64,000 bases of DNA, from assembly GCF_036985595.1 (NCBI RefSeq), contig NZ_BTPU01000031.1:1-64000 (forward strand), read 5' to 3'. The notes beneath the pieces are model-generated. The model was not told the DNA's origin. It saw nothing but the letters and a program-made list of their open reading frames with translations, and ran no database searches. Positions 25,286-38,300 of this stretch are shown here, piece by piece. Source of the stretch: Vallitalea maricola (GTDB taxonomy: Bacteria; Bacillota; Clostridia; Lachnospirales; Vallitaleaceae). A program made the translations under genes and the position numbers. Numbering within the stretch: position 1 is the stretch's first letter; the number at the start of each line of letters is the position of its first letter.

Positions 25286-25405
25286 TAATGAGTATTATCT
25301 GTTTTGAAAATGCATTTTATCCCATAAATCGTGTCGTTCGTCAGGATTTATTGTATTTTATTATTAAAAGATATAATATTAAATGAAGATAGAAAGGAGC
25401 TATTT

Positions 25406-26965
25406 ATGAGACAAACAAAATACAATTTGAATACTTTATCTGAAAAAGAAAATGACATAAAAGAAATAACTAAAAGAATAGACTATATTTTTAATAGATT
25501 CAAAATGATTAAGAATTCTATTGACATTGATATTACTAGAAGGGATAATATAGATGACCAATTTAATACTTTGACAAATGATTTTCAAAATATTATTGAA
25601 AGTACTTACAATTCAAGTCAAATTATTAATAAAGCAGTAATTGAATATAGCAATAGCGAACATCAAATACAAAATCTGCTTAACCAATTATTAGATACAA
25701 ATACTGATTCACATGTTACGGATATGACAAAAACGAAAAATGATGAAGTAAGTATAAGTGGTATTAGTCTTTTACAGAATTGGTTTGAAAGATTGTATAA
25801 TCAATTAATAAGTAAAATAACTCATGTAAAGAAGTTTTTTGAGGATAATGGAGTTTATATAAATAATAAAGATTATTCAAAGTCAGTAGTTGAAGATGAG
25901 AATACGTTGGAAAGTAATGTATTGGATGAATCAGCAATAGGTACATATAGTAAGTCAGAGGCAGAGAGAATTTTTAGGAAGACATCTGAAAAAGCAGATG
26001 ATGAGAAAAGAATAAAGAAATTACAACAGTATATTCGTGAAAAAGGATTAAATGTCCAGGTAACAGGTCAATTAGATAGAGCTACTTTTCAAGCTGTACA
26101 TATGATTGGGATTGATGAATTAAAGGAAAATGGGTTTATTGAGGAAGATAGTTACAGAGGCAACAGATTAAATTTATATGCATACACCCAAAATAAACCA
26201 ATTAGTTATATATATTCTAGTGGTTATAGCAAGAAAAAAGACTATGTTGATAAAAGTTATAAACAATTAGATGAAGAGATAAGGTTAAATAATGGACCAA
26301 AATCAAAGTTAAATAATACAATTGATATATACCAATACATAAATAAAAATACTTCTCCTGTACTTGGGGGTGTAAAAAATGGAGCTAATGCGTTCAATAA
26401 GTCTTTGAGTGAATCAGTTAGTTGGTATAAATCAAATACTATACATATATATCAAGAAATTGGAAGAAGTTCTTTAGCAAAGAAAACATTTCTTAATTCA
26501 GTTGATGATGTTGCTGGACCAGCGTTAAAGCGGTCATCACAATTATCAGGTGGCATAGGTGGTGTTGGAACAAGTCTTGATGCATTAAACTCTCTTGGCA
26601 ATGTAGCTAAAGATTTACAGAATAATTTACAAAAAGGTGCAAGTACAGATGAGTTTATTGGAGATGTTGTTGGAGAGGCTGTAATATTTGGAATTAAACA
26701 AGGGGTAGACGCTGCATCATTAGCAGCTGGTACAGCTGGGGGAACTTTTATTGGAGGACTTATTGGTAATGCTCCAGGTGCTACAATAGGTGGTACGATA
26801 GGTGGTGTAACCATTCCAGCTACGACAGGTGTATTAATTGACAAAATTCTAGATGCTAAAATAAATAATTTAACAAATAAGGAAAGAATTAAAAAGTTAT
26901 CTGCAGAAGGCATTAAGTTTGGTTGGGAAATGTACAATGAATGGTTTGTGAAGGAGAGCAAGTAA
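25406..26965 (+). CDS. Candidate polymorphic toxin or contact-dependent effector
   Basis: The start is the ATG at 25406, six bases after AAAGGAG. The frame extends upstream without another site. The 519 residues fall into three parts. Residues 1-130 form a long helical hairpin resembling the N-terminal targeting domains of type VII secretion effectors. In residues 190-300 a peptidoglycan-binding-like stretch (IRKLQ-type KKLQQYIREKGLNVQVTGQL) leads into GNRLNLYAYTQNKPISYIYS, a motif seen at the junction of RHS and other polymorphic toxins. Residues 385-485 are Gly/Ala rich (GGTFIGGLIGNAPGATIGG), like glycine-zipper membrane-inserting domains. The membrane gene that overlaps its stop looks like an immunity partner. 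The toxin role is inference from architecture. Confidence 0.5.
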   Translation: MRQTKYNLNTLSEKENDIKEITKRIDYIFNRFKMIKNSIDIDITRRDNIDDQFNTLTNDFQNIIESTYNSSQIINKAVIEYSNSEHQIQNLLNQLLDTNTDSHVTDMTKTKNDEVSISGISLLQNWFERLYNQLISKITHVKKFFEDNGVYINNKDYSKSVVEDENTLESNVLDESAIGTYSKSEAERIFRKTSEKADDEKRIKKLQQYIREKGLNVQVTGQLDRATFQAVHMIGIDELKENGFIEEDSYRGNRLNLYAYTQNKPISYIYSSGYSKKKDYVDKSYKQLDEEIRLNNGPKSKLNNTIDIYQYINKNTSPVLGGVKNGANAFNKSLSESVSWYKSNTIHIYQEIGRSSLAKKTFLNSVDDVAGPALKRSSQLSGGIGGVGTSLDALNSLGNVAKDLQNNLQKGASTDEFIGDVVGEAVIFGIKQGVDAASLAAGTAGGTFIGGLIGNAPGATIGGTIGGVTIPATTGVLIDKILDAKINNLTNKERIKKLSAEGIKFGWEMYNEWFVKESK

Positions 26966-27276
26966 TGATCAATTTAAAAAAATTAAAGCATAGAAGAGTG
27001 AGATGTACGTTAACATCTTTTCTCATTGCATATATATTTTCTATATTAATTTACTATGATATTAACATTGGATTTCTTTTTCCATTTAAAGCATCGTGTA
27101 TGGTATTTATCATTGGAGGATATAGATATAGTGCAAAAAGGTATGAAGATTTTAATAGAAAAAAACATATCTTTGGTCTAGAAATGTGTGGATGGGCAAT
27201 ATTGGTTTATATAATATACTTATATATATTTCTTGAATTACTAAATCGTAATCCTGAGTATATATGGATTTTTTAG
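26965..27276 (+). CDS. Small membrane protein, candidate immunity protein
   Basis: I choose the ATG at 26965, which overlaps the preceding stop as TAATG and has AAGGAGA eight bases upstream. The longer frame starting at 26941 would be less well placed. The 103-residue product has two or three membrane helices (TSFLIAYIFSILIYY, FKASCMVFIIGGY, CGWAILVYIIYLYIFLELL). The tight coupling and small size match immunity proteins for membrane-acting toxins. No family is recognised. Confidence 0.6.
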   Translation: MINLKKLKHRRVRCTLTSFLIAYIFSILIYYDINIGFLFPFKASCMVFIIGGYRYSAKRYEDFNRKKHIFGLEMCGWAILVYIIYLYIFLELLNRNPEYIWIF

Positions 27277-27492
27277 AATTATTAGTAAAAGAAATTGGTA
27301 GCATTCAATTAAGATTAAATCTTTTGGAATCAGTAGGTAAAGTTGAAATATGGATATCACTATGACATTAAGTTCAAATTAGCAAATAAAGATATTGATA
27401 CGAATTTAGGATTCTTCAAGAATAGTAAATTCAAATATGGTTTGTCATTAGATGAGAAACCAAATATCTATACTTTATTTAGAATAAAATAA
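27264..27492 (+). pseudogene. Possible frameshifted small gene after the immunity candidate
   Basis: An ATG at 27264 overlaps the end of the previous gene and opens 32 codons (MDFLELLVKEIGSIQLRLNL). Near 27350 the frame shifts and continues as GYHYDIKFKLANKDIDTNLG to TAA 27490-27492. Joined, the product would be about 75 residues of unknown type. It may be a decayed third gene of the toxin operon, or chance. The rest of 27277-27657 holds only the hairpin at 27542. Confidence 0.3.
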
Positions 27493-27541
27493 TAGGATAG
27501 TAAATAATATGTTCCTTTTGTGAATAAACTGTTGTATTAAT

Positions 27542-27575
27542 GAAGGTATCTAACAAGTTATTGTAAGATACCTTC
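27542..27575 (+). terminator. Hairpin between convergent genes
   Basis: GAAGGTATCT (27542-27551) and AGATACCTTC (27566-27575) are perfect 10-bp arms with a 14-base loop. The following T-run is weak. Confidence 0.6.
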
Positions 27576-27657
27576 TATGATTTAAAATCTAATTTAAATT
27601 ATTTTAGCGATATTAACTTCTTTATCACGAGAAGATATTAGCGTCAATTACATGTCA

Positions 27658-29130
27658 TTACATATTTTTAATAATATTCCTAATAACAGAGGCAACTTCA
27701 TTACTTTCGACTAAACTGTTATTTGCTGTAAAACTGGTATACATGAAATCTGTAAAACTTTCGATAATTCCTTTGTTTCTGATTATGATATTGTCTGTTA
27801 TTTTAAAATTAGTATATGAAGGAACAATATAAAGTAGTTCGCTTCCTATGGTATATATGGCAAAATTGGAATTATAAAAATGATTTTCCTCATTCATTAG
27901 GTAAAGATTATAGTTTTCCTCATTTTCTACAAATTCTAAAAGATTTTTTAAGATATTAATTCGTTCATTTTTGCTTAATTTAATATTTCTATATATAAGT
28001 AATTGACCAGTTGCAGCAAAATTTCTAAGACCTGCAAGGGATATTATTTCTAGAGCTTTACTTTTCTTTAATCTTTTCCTGAAAGTTTCCATTCTTTTTA
28101 TGAGTATTTGAGCAATCTCTTTTGGAATTATTTGCTCTCTTTCCTTTTCCTTGATTAATTCAATTGGGAAGGTATAAAAACCATTTTCTGGATGTACAAG
28201 TGTGGTGTCCGCCTGCAATATATGCTCATATTCATACATATAAAGTGATTGTTTTTCATAGGTTTCAAGGTTTATAAATAATGGGAGGCAATCCTTAAGA
28301 ATTTTGTTGAATTCTTCATTCATCAGTTGAATGGACGCCTGACATTTGGAAGTATAAAGAAGGCCATTCTCATAATCCTCTGAAAAAACAAAAGCAGTCT
28401 CGGAATTAATGCTAATAAAATTAGGGAAAAATGCTTCATAAGCATCAGGTTTAAGATTCTCTGTTGAATAATATACTTCATATACCTTTTCGAAAAAGGA
28501 TAGTGGAATCAGTGATTTAAGTATTTCTAGATTATGAAGCTTATTTTTATTAAGAAAATCATTCTTAAAACGAATAATGTGTTTTACAGAGAGGTCTCTT
28601 TTTCTATTAATAATTTCCACTAGTAACTTAGTAAGTATGTTTACAAAGTCTTTATTATCAGGCTGAATAATTATGTTGATAGCTGAAATATTAGAGTCGT
28701 TTTTGATTGATTCCAGTAGAGATAATAAGGTATTAATAACATTTATTTTATTACTTATAGGGACAACACTAACATTTTCATTGATAATCATAGGGTTTTC
28801 TATGATATACTCATAAGTTATCCCCTTTTGAAGTGTTTTACTGTCCACTTTGTCTAGCATATCTGTTATTAGTTTTCTGCCTTTGACAATCTCCCAGCCA
28901 TATCCAGTGCACTCGTAGCTTTCAAATAATTTTTTTCTTTCAGATACTCTCAAACTAAGCTTTTGAGATATTTCATTCAATTGTTCTAGGTCAGGAAGTT
29001 GTTCACTACTTAAAAAACGATAAAGCTGGGAACGATTTATATTCATCATAAAAGCAAAGTGTTTTTTATCTATACCCCTTAGGGTTAACAATTCGTTTAG
29101 GTAGGAGCCGAAGCTTAATATTTCATTCAT
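27658..29130 (-). CDS. XRE-family helix-turn-helix regulator with large C-terminal domain
   Basis: The ATG ending at 29130 is preferred. A GTG nine bases upstream (29139) is the alternative but sits only three bases from the AGGG. The 490-residue product has an N-terminal Cro/C1-type HTH (residues about 5-65: FGSYLNELLTLRGIDKKHFAFMM, INRSQLYRFLSSEQ), then about 420 residues with no recognised motif and no membrane segment, probably a ligand- or peptide-sensing module. It is divergent from the giant surface-protein gene, with about 225 bp between the starts, and is the obvious candidate to control it. Confidence 0.7.
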   Translation of the reverse strand: MNEILSFGSYLNELLTLRGIDKKHFAFMMNINRSQLYRFLSSEQLPDLEQLNEISQKLSLRVSERKKLFESYECTGYGWEIVKGRKLITDMLDKVDSKTLQKGITYEYIIENPMIINENVSVVPISNKINVINTLLSLLESIKNDSNISAINIIIQPDNKDFVNILTKLLVEIINRKRDLSVKHIIRFKNDFLNKNKLHNLEILKSLIPLSFFEKVYEVYYSTENLKPDAYEAFFPNFISINSETAFVFSEDYENGLLYTSKCQASIQLMNEEFNKILKDCLPLFINLETYEKQSLYMYEYEHILQADTTLVHPENGFYTFPIELIKEKEREQIIPKEIAQILIKRMETFRKRLKKSKALEIISLAGLRNFAATGQLLIYRNIKLSKNERINILKNLLEFVENEENYNLYLMNEENHFYNSNFAIYTIGSELLYIVPSYTNFKITDNIIIRNKGIIESFTDFMYTSFTANNSLVESNEVASVIRNIIKNM

Positions 29131-29356
29131 TAATTTCACTTTCCCTTCATATAAAAAATCTTGGAGATTATTTAAACATAGTATATATTATTTTGTGTAT
29201 AATTTGCAATACTTTTGTGTGATTATAATAATTCCGAAATAATTAGTAAAATAATATTATATAAATTACGAAATATTATTGTTATTACTAAATATATACT
29301 ATATAATAATACTATAAAATTAACCTAATGTTCTTAAGTGGATGGAGAGATGTTCA

Positions 29357-32300
29357 ATGAAAAGATGGAGAAGAATTATAGGTTCTATTATGGTTTTGTT
29401 AATAATGTTTTCCAATTTACAGTTTCCATATCTAAAAAACAAAGTCAATCAGGGAGTTTATGCAGAAGAAGAAATAAAAATCGTACTTTCTGCTACACCT
29501 ACGGCAGATGGAGTTTCAAGTACTATAACAGCGACGGTATATGATAATGATGACAATCCTGTAGAAGGAAAGAGAGTTGAGTTTTCAACAAATTTTGGTG
29601 TTTTAGAACCAAGTTCGGCGGTATCTGACGTATCAGGACGGGCAATAGTCACTTTAACCTCTAACGTGGCAGGTACTGCTTTAGTTGTAACACAAAAGTA
29701 TTATCCTAATGCATCAATTGAAATCCAATTCAACCCAACAGAGGAAGATTCTTATTTAACAGCTGATTATGATTGGCTGATAGCTGATAGAATTCTTAGT
29801 GGTAACGATTATGAGCAAGGTGAATATAGCAATGTTTATAATAATATAACAAATAACCTTAACCTTCCTGTACTTGGCGAAAACGGTAGTACTATAAATT
29901 GGATATCAACTAATGAAGAAGTAGTACAACATGATGGAGAAGTAAATAGACCCACTTATACTCAAGGGAACGAATTTGTTAAGCTCACTGCTATCATATC
30001 CAAGGGAGAGGCAAAGACTGGGAAGACTTTTAATATAGAGGTGAGTTCATTAGAAGCTAATGAGGAAGAGCGGAAGATAGAGGCTGATTATTATTGGTTG
30101 GGGGAATACCATATATATCCTAGTGGCTCTGGATTTTTGTACAACGTTACAGAAAATCTTACCTTTTGTTTACAAGGAGAATACGGTAGTCCAATAACAT
30201 GGATTTCCTCCGATGAAGAAGTTATTGCTTTGGATGGAACAGTAACTAGACCTGCCTTCGGCAAGGCTAATAAAGATGTTATTCTTACAGCTATCATAGG
30301 AGATTCACCGTATCAAAGGATAAAGACATTTTATGCAACGGTTAGCGCTATGGACCCTAACGAGGATGAAAAGTTGGCTCTAGATATGGAATGGTTGACT
30401 GAGGAACTTGTGTTAAATGGAAACAGCCCTAATGATGTTAAGTTAGATCTTTACTTGCCAGTACTTGGACCAAATGGCAATAGTATAAAGTGGGAATCTA
30501 CCGATGATTCTATAGCTCTAGATGGAACGGTAACCAGACCTACCAAAAATCAAGGAGATCAACCAGTAAGGCTTACAGCGACCCTATATTATGAGATTGA
30601 AGATGAGGTTGAGGATAAGATTAAGACTATAAGTGTGCAGAAAACATTTGATGTTATCGTAACAAAAATTGAAGAATTTGCTTTAGGATTAAAAATTGAA
30701 GATTTTAGCAATCTAGAAGGAAGACTTCAATTTAATGGTATATCGGGAATTACAGGGACTGAAAATCAAGATGGTAATAGTATCCAAGCATTACAATTTG
30801 ATAATGATGGATCACTAAGGGGAGGAAGTATTTTCACTAAAAATAAGCTTCACTTAGAAGATGACATGTCTTTTAGTACAGCCTTCTCCTTCCAAAATGA
30901 ACATCCTAACTTTACATTGGGAGATGGAGGTTTTACCTTTACATTGCAGGCAGAAGGCAGTGATGAATATGGTCAAAGTATTGAATCATTGGGTACAGAG
31001 GGAATTAGCCCTAGTATTAGTATCGCTTTTGAAACATTATATAAAAGATACGCTGGCTCTGGGCAAGCTACTATCTATAGTTTTGTAGATTACGTGGCAG
31101 TATTTTATAATGGGAATAATGACGCATCTATCGACAATGGGAGATATCAGATGGTAGGCGGTGGCAGCACTAATAATCCTACTGAAATTAAAAATGTATG
31201 GATTGAGTATGATGGACAATTAGAGACGCTGGAAATAAGGGTCAGCTCTACTACTAAGAGACCCCAAAATCCTACATTTCAAGTAGATAATATAGATATT
31301 GGAGAAATCTTTACCAACGAAGAGGATGATCTTAGTATAGAAGATGTTCAGGATGTATTTATAGGTTTTACGGGTTCGGCTGGTAATGCAAAGGATAAAA
31401 ATAAAATATGGGGATGGTACTTTAAGAATGATTCTACGTCTATTGATTTTGCTCCATATAACTTTATTAATGCATCTAATATTACCCTTTCAGCTGATCC
31501 TCAAGGAGGACAATTATCTAGTACAATAACCGTCTTAGTTAACGGAGAGGATAGTTCTACTGCTCATATACCAATTGATTTTTCTACTTCGTTAGGTACG
31601 CTAGATTCATATTCAGTAATTACTAATTCAGGAAAAGCTTCCGTTAACTTAACCTCAAATACGTCTGGCATTGCTATTGTAAAAGCTATAGCAGCAGGAG
31701 GTGCCATAGCCTCAACAGAAGTTCACATGGCGTTGACAGATTCGGAAAGTGTGGCTTGGGATATGGAATGGTTGAGTGATGAACTTATACTTAATGGAAA
31801 CATTACTATGGACAGTGTTACAAAAGACTTATTATTACCTACACTTGGTCTCAATAGCAGTGTTATAAGTTGGGAATCAACAAATAATAACACGGTGGCA
31901 CTGAATGGAAAAGTAACCACACCGTCATATGTTGATGGTGATCAAGAAATCATACTTACTGCAACGATATCCAAAGGCTCTGAAGAGATTAGAAAAATCT
32001 TCAACTTGACAGTCAGAGTTAGTGACCAAGATATAGTTAATGGTGATAGTACTGATTGGCTAACTGATGAGTTGGTACTTAACGGCAATAGCGATTTTGA
32101 AACCGTAATCACAAATCTAAATCTTCCTAAAAAAAGTGAAAAAAAAAGCAGCATAAATTGGCAAACAACCAATGAGGATGTAGTATTGCAAGATGGGACA
32201 GTTAAGAGGCCAACATATACCCAAGGAGATATGGAAGTTGAACTTACTGCAACTCTATCTAAGGGTTCTGTTGAAGTTAAAAAGATATTCAATATAACAG

Positions 32301-35300
32301 TTAAGGCATTAGAGGCAACAGGGGCAGAAGATGTGGCTATTGATAAGCTGTGGTTGACCAAGGAGCTAGTACTTAATGAGAATACAGGCCTTGACAATGT
32401 CATAAAGGACTTAAACCTTCCAGTTGTTGGTTCTAGAAACACTAACATAAGTTGGAAATCCACAAATAAAGATGTGATAGCACTTAATGGTACTGTAAGT
32501 CAGCCAACCTTTACACAGGGAAATAAGAAAGTGATACTTACTGCAACTATATCTAAAGGAACTGAATCTAGCGAGAAAATATTTGAAATGATTGTTAAGG
32601 CTTTGGAGCAGACAAATGAAGAGGCTATAGCTGCGGACAAAGCATGGCTTTCTGTTTATAGAACTTTAGGGGAAAATTTGTCACAATATTCAATATGTCA
32701 TGACTTAATACTTCCTGTTTCAGCTCCTGAGGGGTCTATAATAACATGGACATCTAATAAGCCGGAGGTAATATCTAATAGTGGAGTTATTACTAGACCA
32801 GAATACGAGGAAGGACATCAATCAGTGACTATGACCGCTACTTTGAAAAAAGAAGATATAGAGGATGTCAAAGGATTTATTTATAGTATTATTTCCATGC
32901 CAGACACTGACCCTCCAGAGATAATAAACACTATGCCTGAAAATAATAGTACGGATGTTTTTTATAATACTAGACAGATAACAGTAACCTTTAATGAGAA
33001 TATAAAACAAGCTTGTGGAATCACAGGGAAATGGCTTAATGGTATTGAACTTCTAGGGTCAAGTAAAGTCTCCATTATTTATCGAAGGATTGATAATAAC
33101 AAGCTGATTATTACGCTAGATAAGGATCTGGAGTTTCAGAAAGATTATGAACTCTATATTCCACAAGGTACTATCACCGATATGTCAGATAACCCTCTAG
33201 GGGAGTTCAGATTATTATTTAGTACTGAACAGAGATTATTAAAAAATATCGAGGTTATTTCTTCAAATCCCATAGATAGGGACAGAAAAGCTATTGTGGG
33301 GTCTGAAATATCCTTTAAATATAACTATAGCGAAATAGCTAAAGGTAGTGCATTTAATAATATATCACTTCACACTAGAGCTGGTAATGAAGTTCCAGTC
33401 ACAAGAAATCTAGATGGAGATACCATAACGTTAAATATAGGTGCAAAGCAATTGGAGTCTAGTGTTATATATGAAATATCTATACCATCAGGTGCTGTTA
33501 GTGATCGCTTTAAAAATGAGAGTAATTCAAGAACTATACAGTTTAGAATCAAAGGTGATGATAATATACCTGAAGTAATAAGCTCTTACCCACTTGACGG
33601 TCAAAATGGAGTGGATATTCACCAAAGTATCGAGATTATTTTTTCAGAAATGGTTAGCTTATGTGACATGCAAGACATTATACTGAGGGATAACGAAGGA
33701 AACTGGGTAAATGCAAGCAGAGATAGACTAAACTTTGACTCAGAAAATGGTCTTCAAAAGGGGATAATAATACGACCTTATCAACCGCTGAAACCAAATA
33801 CTGAATATACGCTTGTAGGGCCTTATAGCTCAGGTTTGAACCCCTTGGATATTGAGTATAATATGAGTTTTACAACAGGGGAAAACTCATTAGAAATTGA
33901 TAAGGTAACTCCAATAGATGACTATATAGGGGCTAATATAAATACACCTGTGGAAATTCAGTTTTCATCTCCAGTAAATAGGGGGATGGAATTTGCTAAT
34001 ATTACTATAGCGGATTCTAAAGGTAATCTTGTGGATTTTCATATTGATGAAAGAGAAAACAAATTAGTTCTAACACCAATTATACAATTAAATCCTTCAG
34101 ATACATATACCGTGATTATACCTAGAGGCGCATATAAAAATGAAGATAATAATGTCAATGATACGCTTAAATTTAAGTTCACTACCGCAAGGAAACTTAA
34201 TCTGGGTATTGCTTCATTTGTAGCACAGCCATCAACAAGATGGTTAATAAATAAACCACTAGCATTTAATACACAGTGGCTTGAGGGGATATTTAATACA
34301 GCTGGATATAAAATAATTTCTTTTGATTGGAGCTTTGGAGATGGACGTAGTGGAAGTGGTAAAAAAACTAACCATACCTATAATAGTTCAGGAAAATATC
34401 GAGTAATACTTAGATTACAGGATGATAAGGGTTTTTCCTATGAAATTGAGCAAATGATAACTATTGATGATTATAATTCTAATGATGTAAAACTATCTGT
34501 TTCACCTAATTGGCATCATGAACTAATAATTGATGATACTGATTATACTCCGAATCATAAAATTTATACTGTAAATTTGTCATATAATGGAATTAGACTT
34601 CCTGATGAAAAGGTTAGGATGCTGCTTTATAAAAATGGAGTTTTAAAAAAGGATTTAGGAACCAGTGTTACTGGTAAAGGGGATAAGAATTTTGTTGATG
34701 AGTGGGGACATACCCATAACGATAAGGGAACAGCATTCTTTCCTTTCTGGTATGAGAATAAGAGCTATAATCTTTTTGGAACATATGAATTAGCCTTTAT
34801 ATTTGGCAACATGGAAAATGAAAAGGTAGTACGTGTACCGGTTACTATAAGTAATTATAGTGATAAACAAGATCTAAGAATAAAATTGTACAGTAAAAAT
34901 TCAGGAAGATTTATAGAAAATTCTCAGGGGCAGTTTTTTGAGTTGGATGGAGTAGAAAAGTGGGCTGAAAGAAAATGGAGTGATGATGAAAATGGGTACA
35001 GTTATGTGATTAAAGACATAGAAACTGGACCTCATAACTTAAAGTTTATAGGTAAAAACAGTATCTATTTTTCTGACAATGAGTTTGTTAACCACGTTGG
35101 TATCGAAAATACAATAATATTACCAGTAGAAGGGAAAGAACCAGGTATTTACTCTATCAAATCTGAGTTATCCAATTCAAGCAATAGGAGAAAGACGGTT
35201 TTTATTCGGGGTGTAGATATGCCTCCTATATTATTTGAATTCGAAGGAGATTGGGGTGGCCTAGAACCTGGATATTATGAGATAAAAACAGATTCAGGCA

Positions 35301-38300
35301 GACGAAATATTAGGACTATTGAGCCCAGTATTGAGTTGAAACCGGGTACTTTTCTGTATCAGGGTGAGAGCTTATTAGTTCGTATGGTTTCACGAGGTGG
35401 AATTAAATCCCCTTGGCTAGATGCAAAAATAGAGGTGGTTAACAAACCATATTTTGGACCTGAATTTAATATTAATTATGTAGATGGGGAGTATCGTATA
35501 GACACACCTATGGGAATAAATGAATTAATAGGGGAACGTATTCCAATACTTGATGATATACCTCTTTTAAATAATGCTAGAAGTTTTGGGCTCAGTAACG
35601 ATGATTACAAACTTCAGGGCATTATGGATAAGAGTGGTTATATTAAGTTGGATTTTGGAGCTGGGTACACCTATGGAAAAGAAAAAACTAAGGCAAAGTT
35701 AGTATCTACCGGTTATGAAATTAGTGCAGATATGAGAGGAAGGATGTTTCTTAAGTATAATAATAGCTTGAAAGAATGGGAATTATATTTGGGAGAATTT
35801 TCGTTGATTGGTGATGGAAATTATTTTTGGAAAAAAGGTTATAGAGTTCCCAAAATTGATATAGGCGCAGATGCAACACTTAAAATGGGTTCTGTGTTAG
35901 GAGGAACTTTTATTGTAGATAAAAGTGACGACAATGAAAGAGACTATAGTGGAATCATCTATTTTGAACCCTATGTTAATGCATCTATTGTAGCAGGGCT
36001 AGATTGGGTAAATGTTGAAGGGTATGTAAAAGGACGTGTAGATAGTGAGTTTCACATACCGACTGGGTATATCCAAGTTGAACCGAGTATTACTGCTGGA
36101 ATCAATGCAAAATTCTTATTATATAATCAGGAAATTCTGAGTAAGTCCGTACAAACACACTGGGATAATGATAAGGAGAAAATTTCTACTACTATGCTAA
36201 GAGTAGCTCCAAGTTCCTTTGTGATGGAGTTCGACACAGACAATGCCAAGCTTGAACCAATGAGCAGGAATTATCTTAATAGAGAGTCACCACCCATGAT
36301 GAGTAATTTATTAAGCTATGATAGTTCAGAAGAAGTGAATCCTCAAATAGAAGTCATGAAAAATAATATTTACCCGGAAGCAGAAGTTAAACTTGTAAAA
36401 AATAGTGATGAAATTTGGATGGTATGGACAGACGATAATCCAGAACGTTCAACAATGAATCGTACGCAAATGAGGTGTTCTGTATTAAAAGACGGAAACT
36501 GGTCTTCTCCTGAATGGATAGGAGGGGATGGAACCGCTGATTTCACTCCAGTATTGACATCTACAGAAAACGGCGTGTTAATGGCATGGCAGAATATCAA
36601 GCAGGTTATGCCAGAAGTTGCTGAACTAGGTACATTTATTAAAAATAGTGAAATAAGCGTTACTGAGAGTGATTATAAGACTGGTGATAGTGATATGAAG
36701 GTGGTAATGTTAACTGATGATGACAAATTCGATCATTCACCTAAGCTTGCTGCAGACGGTAATAATGCACTATTAGTTTGGACCAAATCAGAAGGATTAG
36801 GGTTTATTCCAGGATCAGATATGAAAGAATACCTATCACCTGAAAATAGTGACCGTTTAATGTACTCAAGTTGGGATGGCAGCACATGGAGGACACCTGT
36901 GGAAATTGAAGATTCTCTACCTACGGTAATGAATTCTAGCCTAACTATGCAAGGAGATAAAGGATTGCTTCTTTATACCCTTGATATGGATAATGATCAG
37001 TCAACACAAGAGGATAGAGAACTTTTTGCTAGAATTCATGATGGAAATTCATGGGGAGAGAAGAAACGGATTACTAACAATCAGGTTTCAGATTCCAACC
37101 CTAAAGCGGTCTATAGTAATGGAGAATGGTTCATAACATGGCATGAAGATGGAAGCATCATGTATAAAGAGGGATTAGATGGAGAAATCAAAACAGAGGA
37201 ATGTCTAGGCAGTGTAGGGAGTAACTATGAGAGTGCTATAAGTGATGGTGCAAAACCATTAATAGCTCTTACTTATAAAAAAATTAGCGGTAATAATATG
37301 AGTAATCTTTTTACATGTTTCTATGATATTGACAAGAATGTTTGGAGCCATGAGATTCAGCTGACAGAAGGGGAAGGGTATGTTCGCTCAGTTAATCCAG
37401 TATTTACAGAGGATGGAAAGTTGAACATAGCTTATACTCAAGCAGAAATAGTTACTGAAGTAATAGAAGGTGTTGAGTATCAAAACGCCAGCGATAAAGT
37501 TGATCTTCGTATGTTAACTTATACACCAGTACATGATTTGTCATTAGAAGAAGAGGATGCTCTACAGTTTTTCCCTGAAAATCCATTACCAAGCACTATG
37601 GTGACGATTACTGCCACTATTAGAAATGAGGGAGACTTTGCTGAAAACGCAATACTTTATCTATACGATGGGAATCCAAATGACGGTGTAAAAATCGGTG
37701 AAGCCGCAACAAAACAGCCTATTGCAGCACGTTCTTCGACTCAGATTGAGGTAGAATGGCTTGTGGATTCAAAAGAACTAGAAAAATATGATATATATGC
37801 TGTTGTAGATTCAGACAATGCTATTATAGAATCTAATAAAATGAACAATACTATAAAGCATGAAATAGTTACTACAGATATTGCAGTCACTGATCTCGAG
37901 TGTGAGAATATCGCAAAAGATGATTATCTCGTAAAAGCTAATATTGCAAATAGAGGAAGTAAATCTATTGAAGGAATCAAAGTCCAACTTAATCACATAC
38001 AAAGTGGACACATTTTGCAAACAAGAGAGATTGAACAATTAAAACCAGGACAGGAGGCAAGTTTGAACTTTATATTTTCATCCAATGGTTTAGTTGAAAA
38101 TGAAAATGGAAAAATCAATATGATGTTGAGCACTCTAATTCCAGATGATATTGAGGAGTTTTCCACGGAGAATAATATCTCTGAATTCATGTTGGAATCA
38201 GCTCCAATTGTTGTGGATAAAGTGAATCCTGCACCTGATGAAACTCAGATTGGTATTCAGGAACCATTGATTATCAGTTTTAATATGAATGTTGAACGAG

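Noticed and set aside
26452..26961. A 169-codon minus-strand ORF opposite the candidate toxin
   Set aside because: Its Pro/Ala-rich sequence is the antisense of the Gly-rich C-terminus, and it has no start signals.
31942..32463. A 173-codon minus-strand ORF inside the giant surface-protein gene
   Set aside because: It is a mirror of the Ig-repeat coding sequence, with no ribosome binding site and low-complexity Ser/Leu-rich content.
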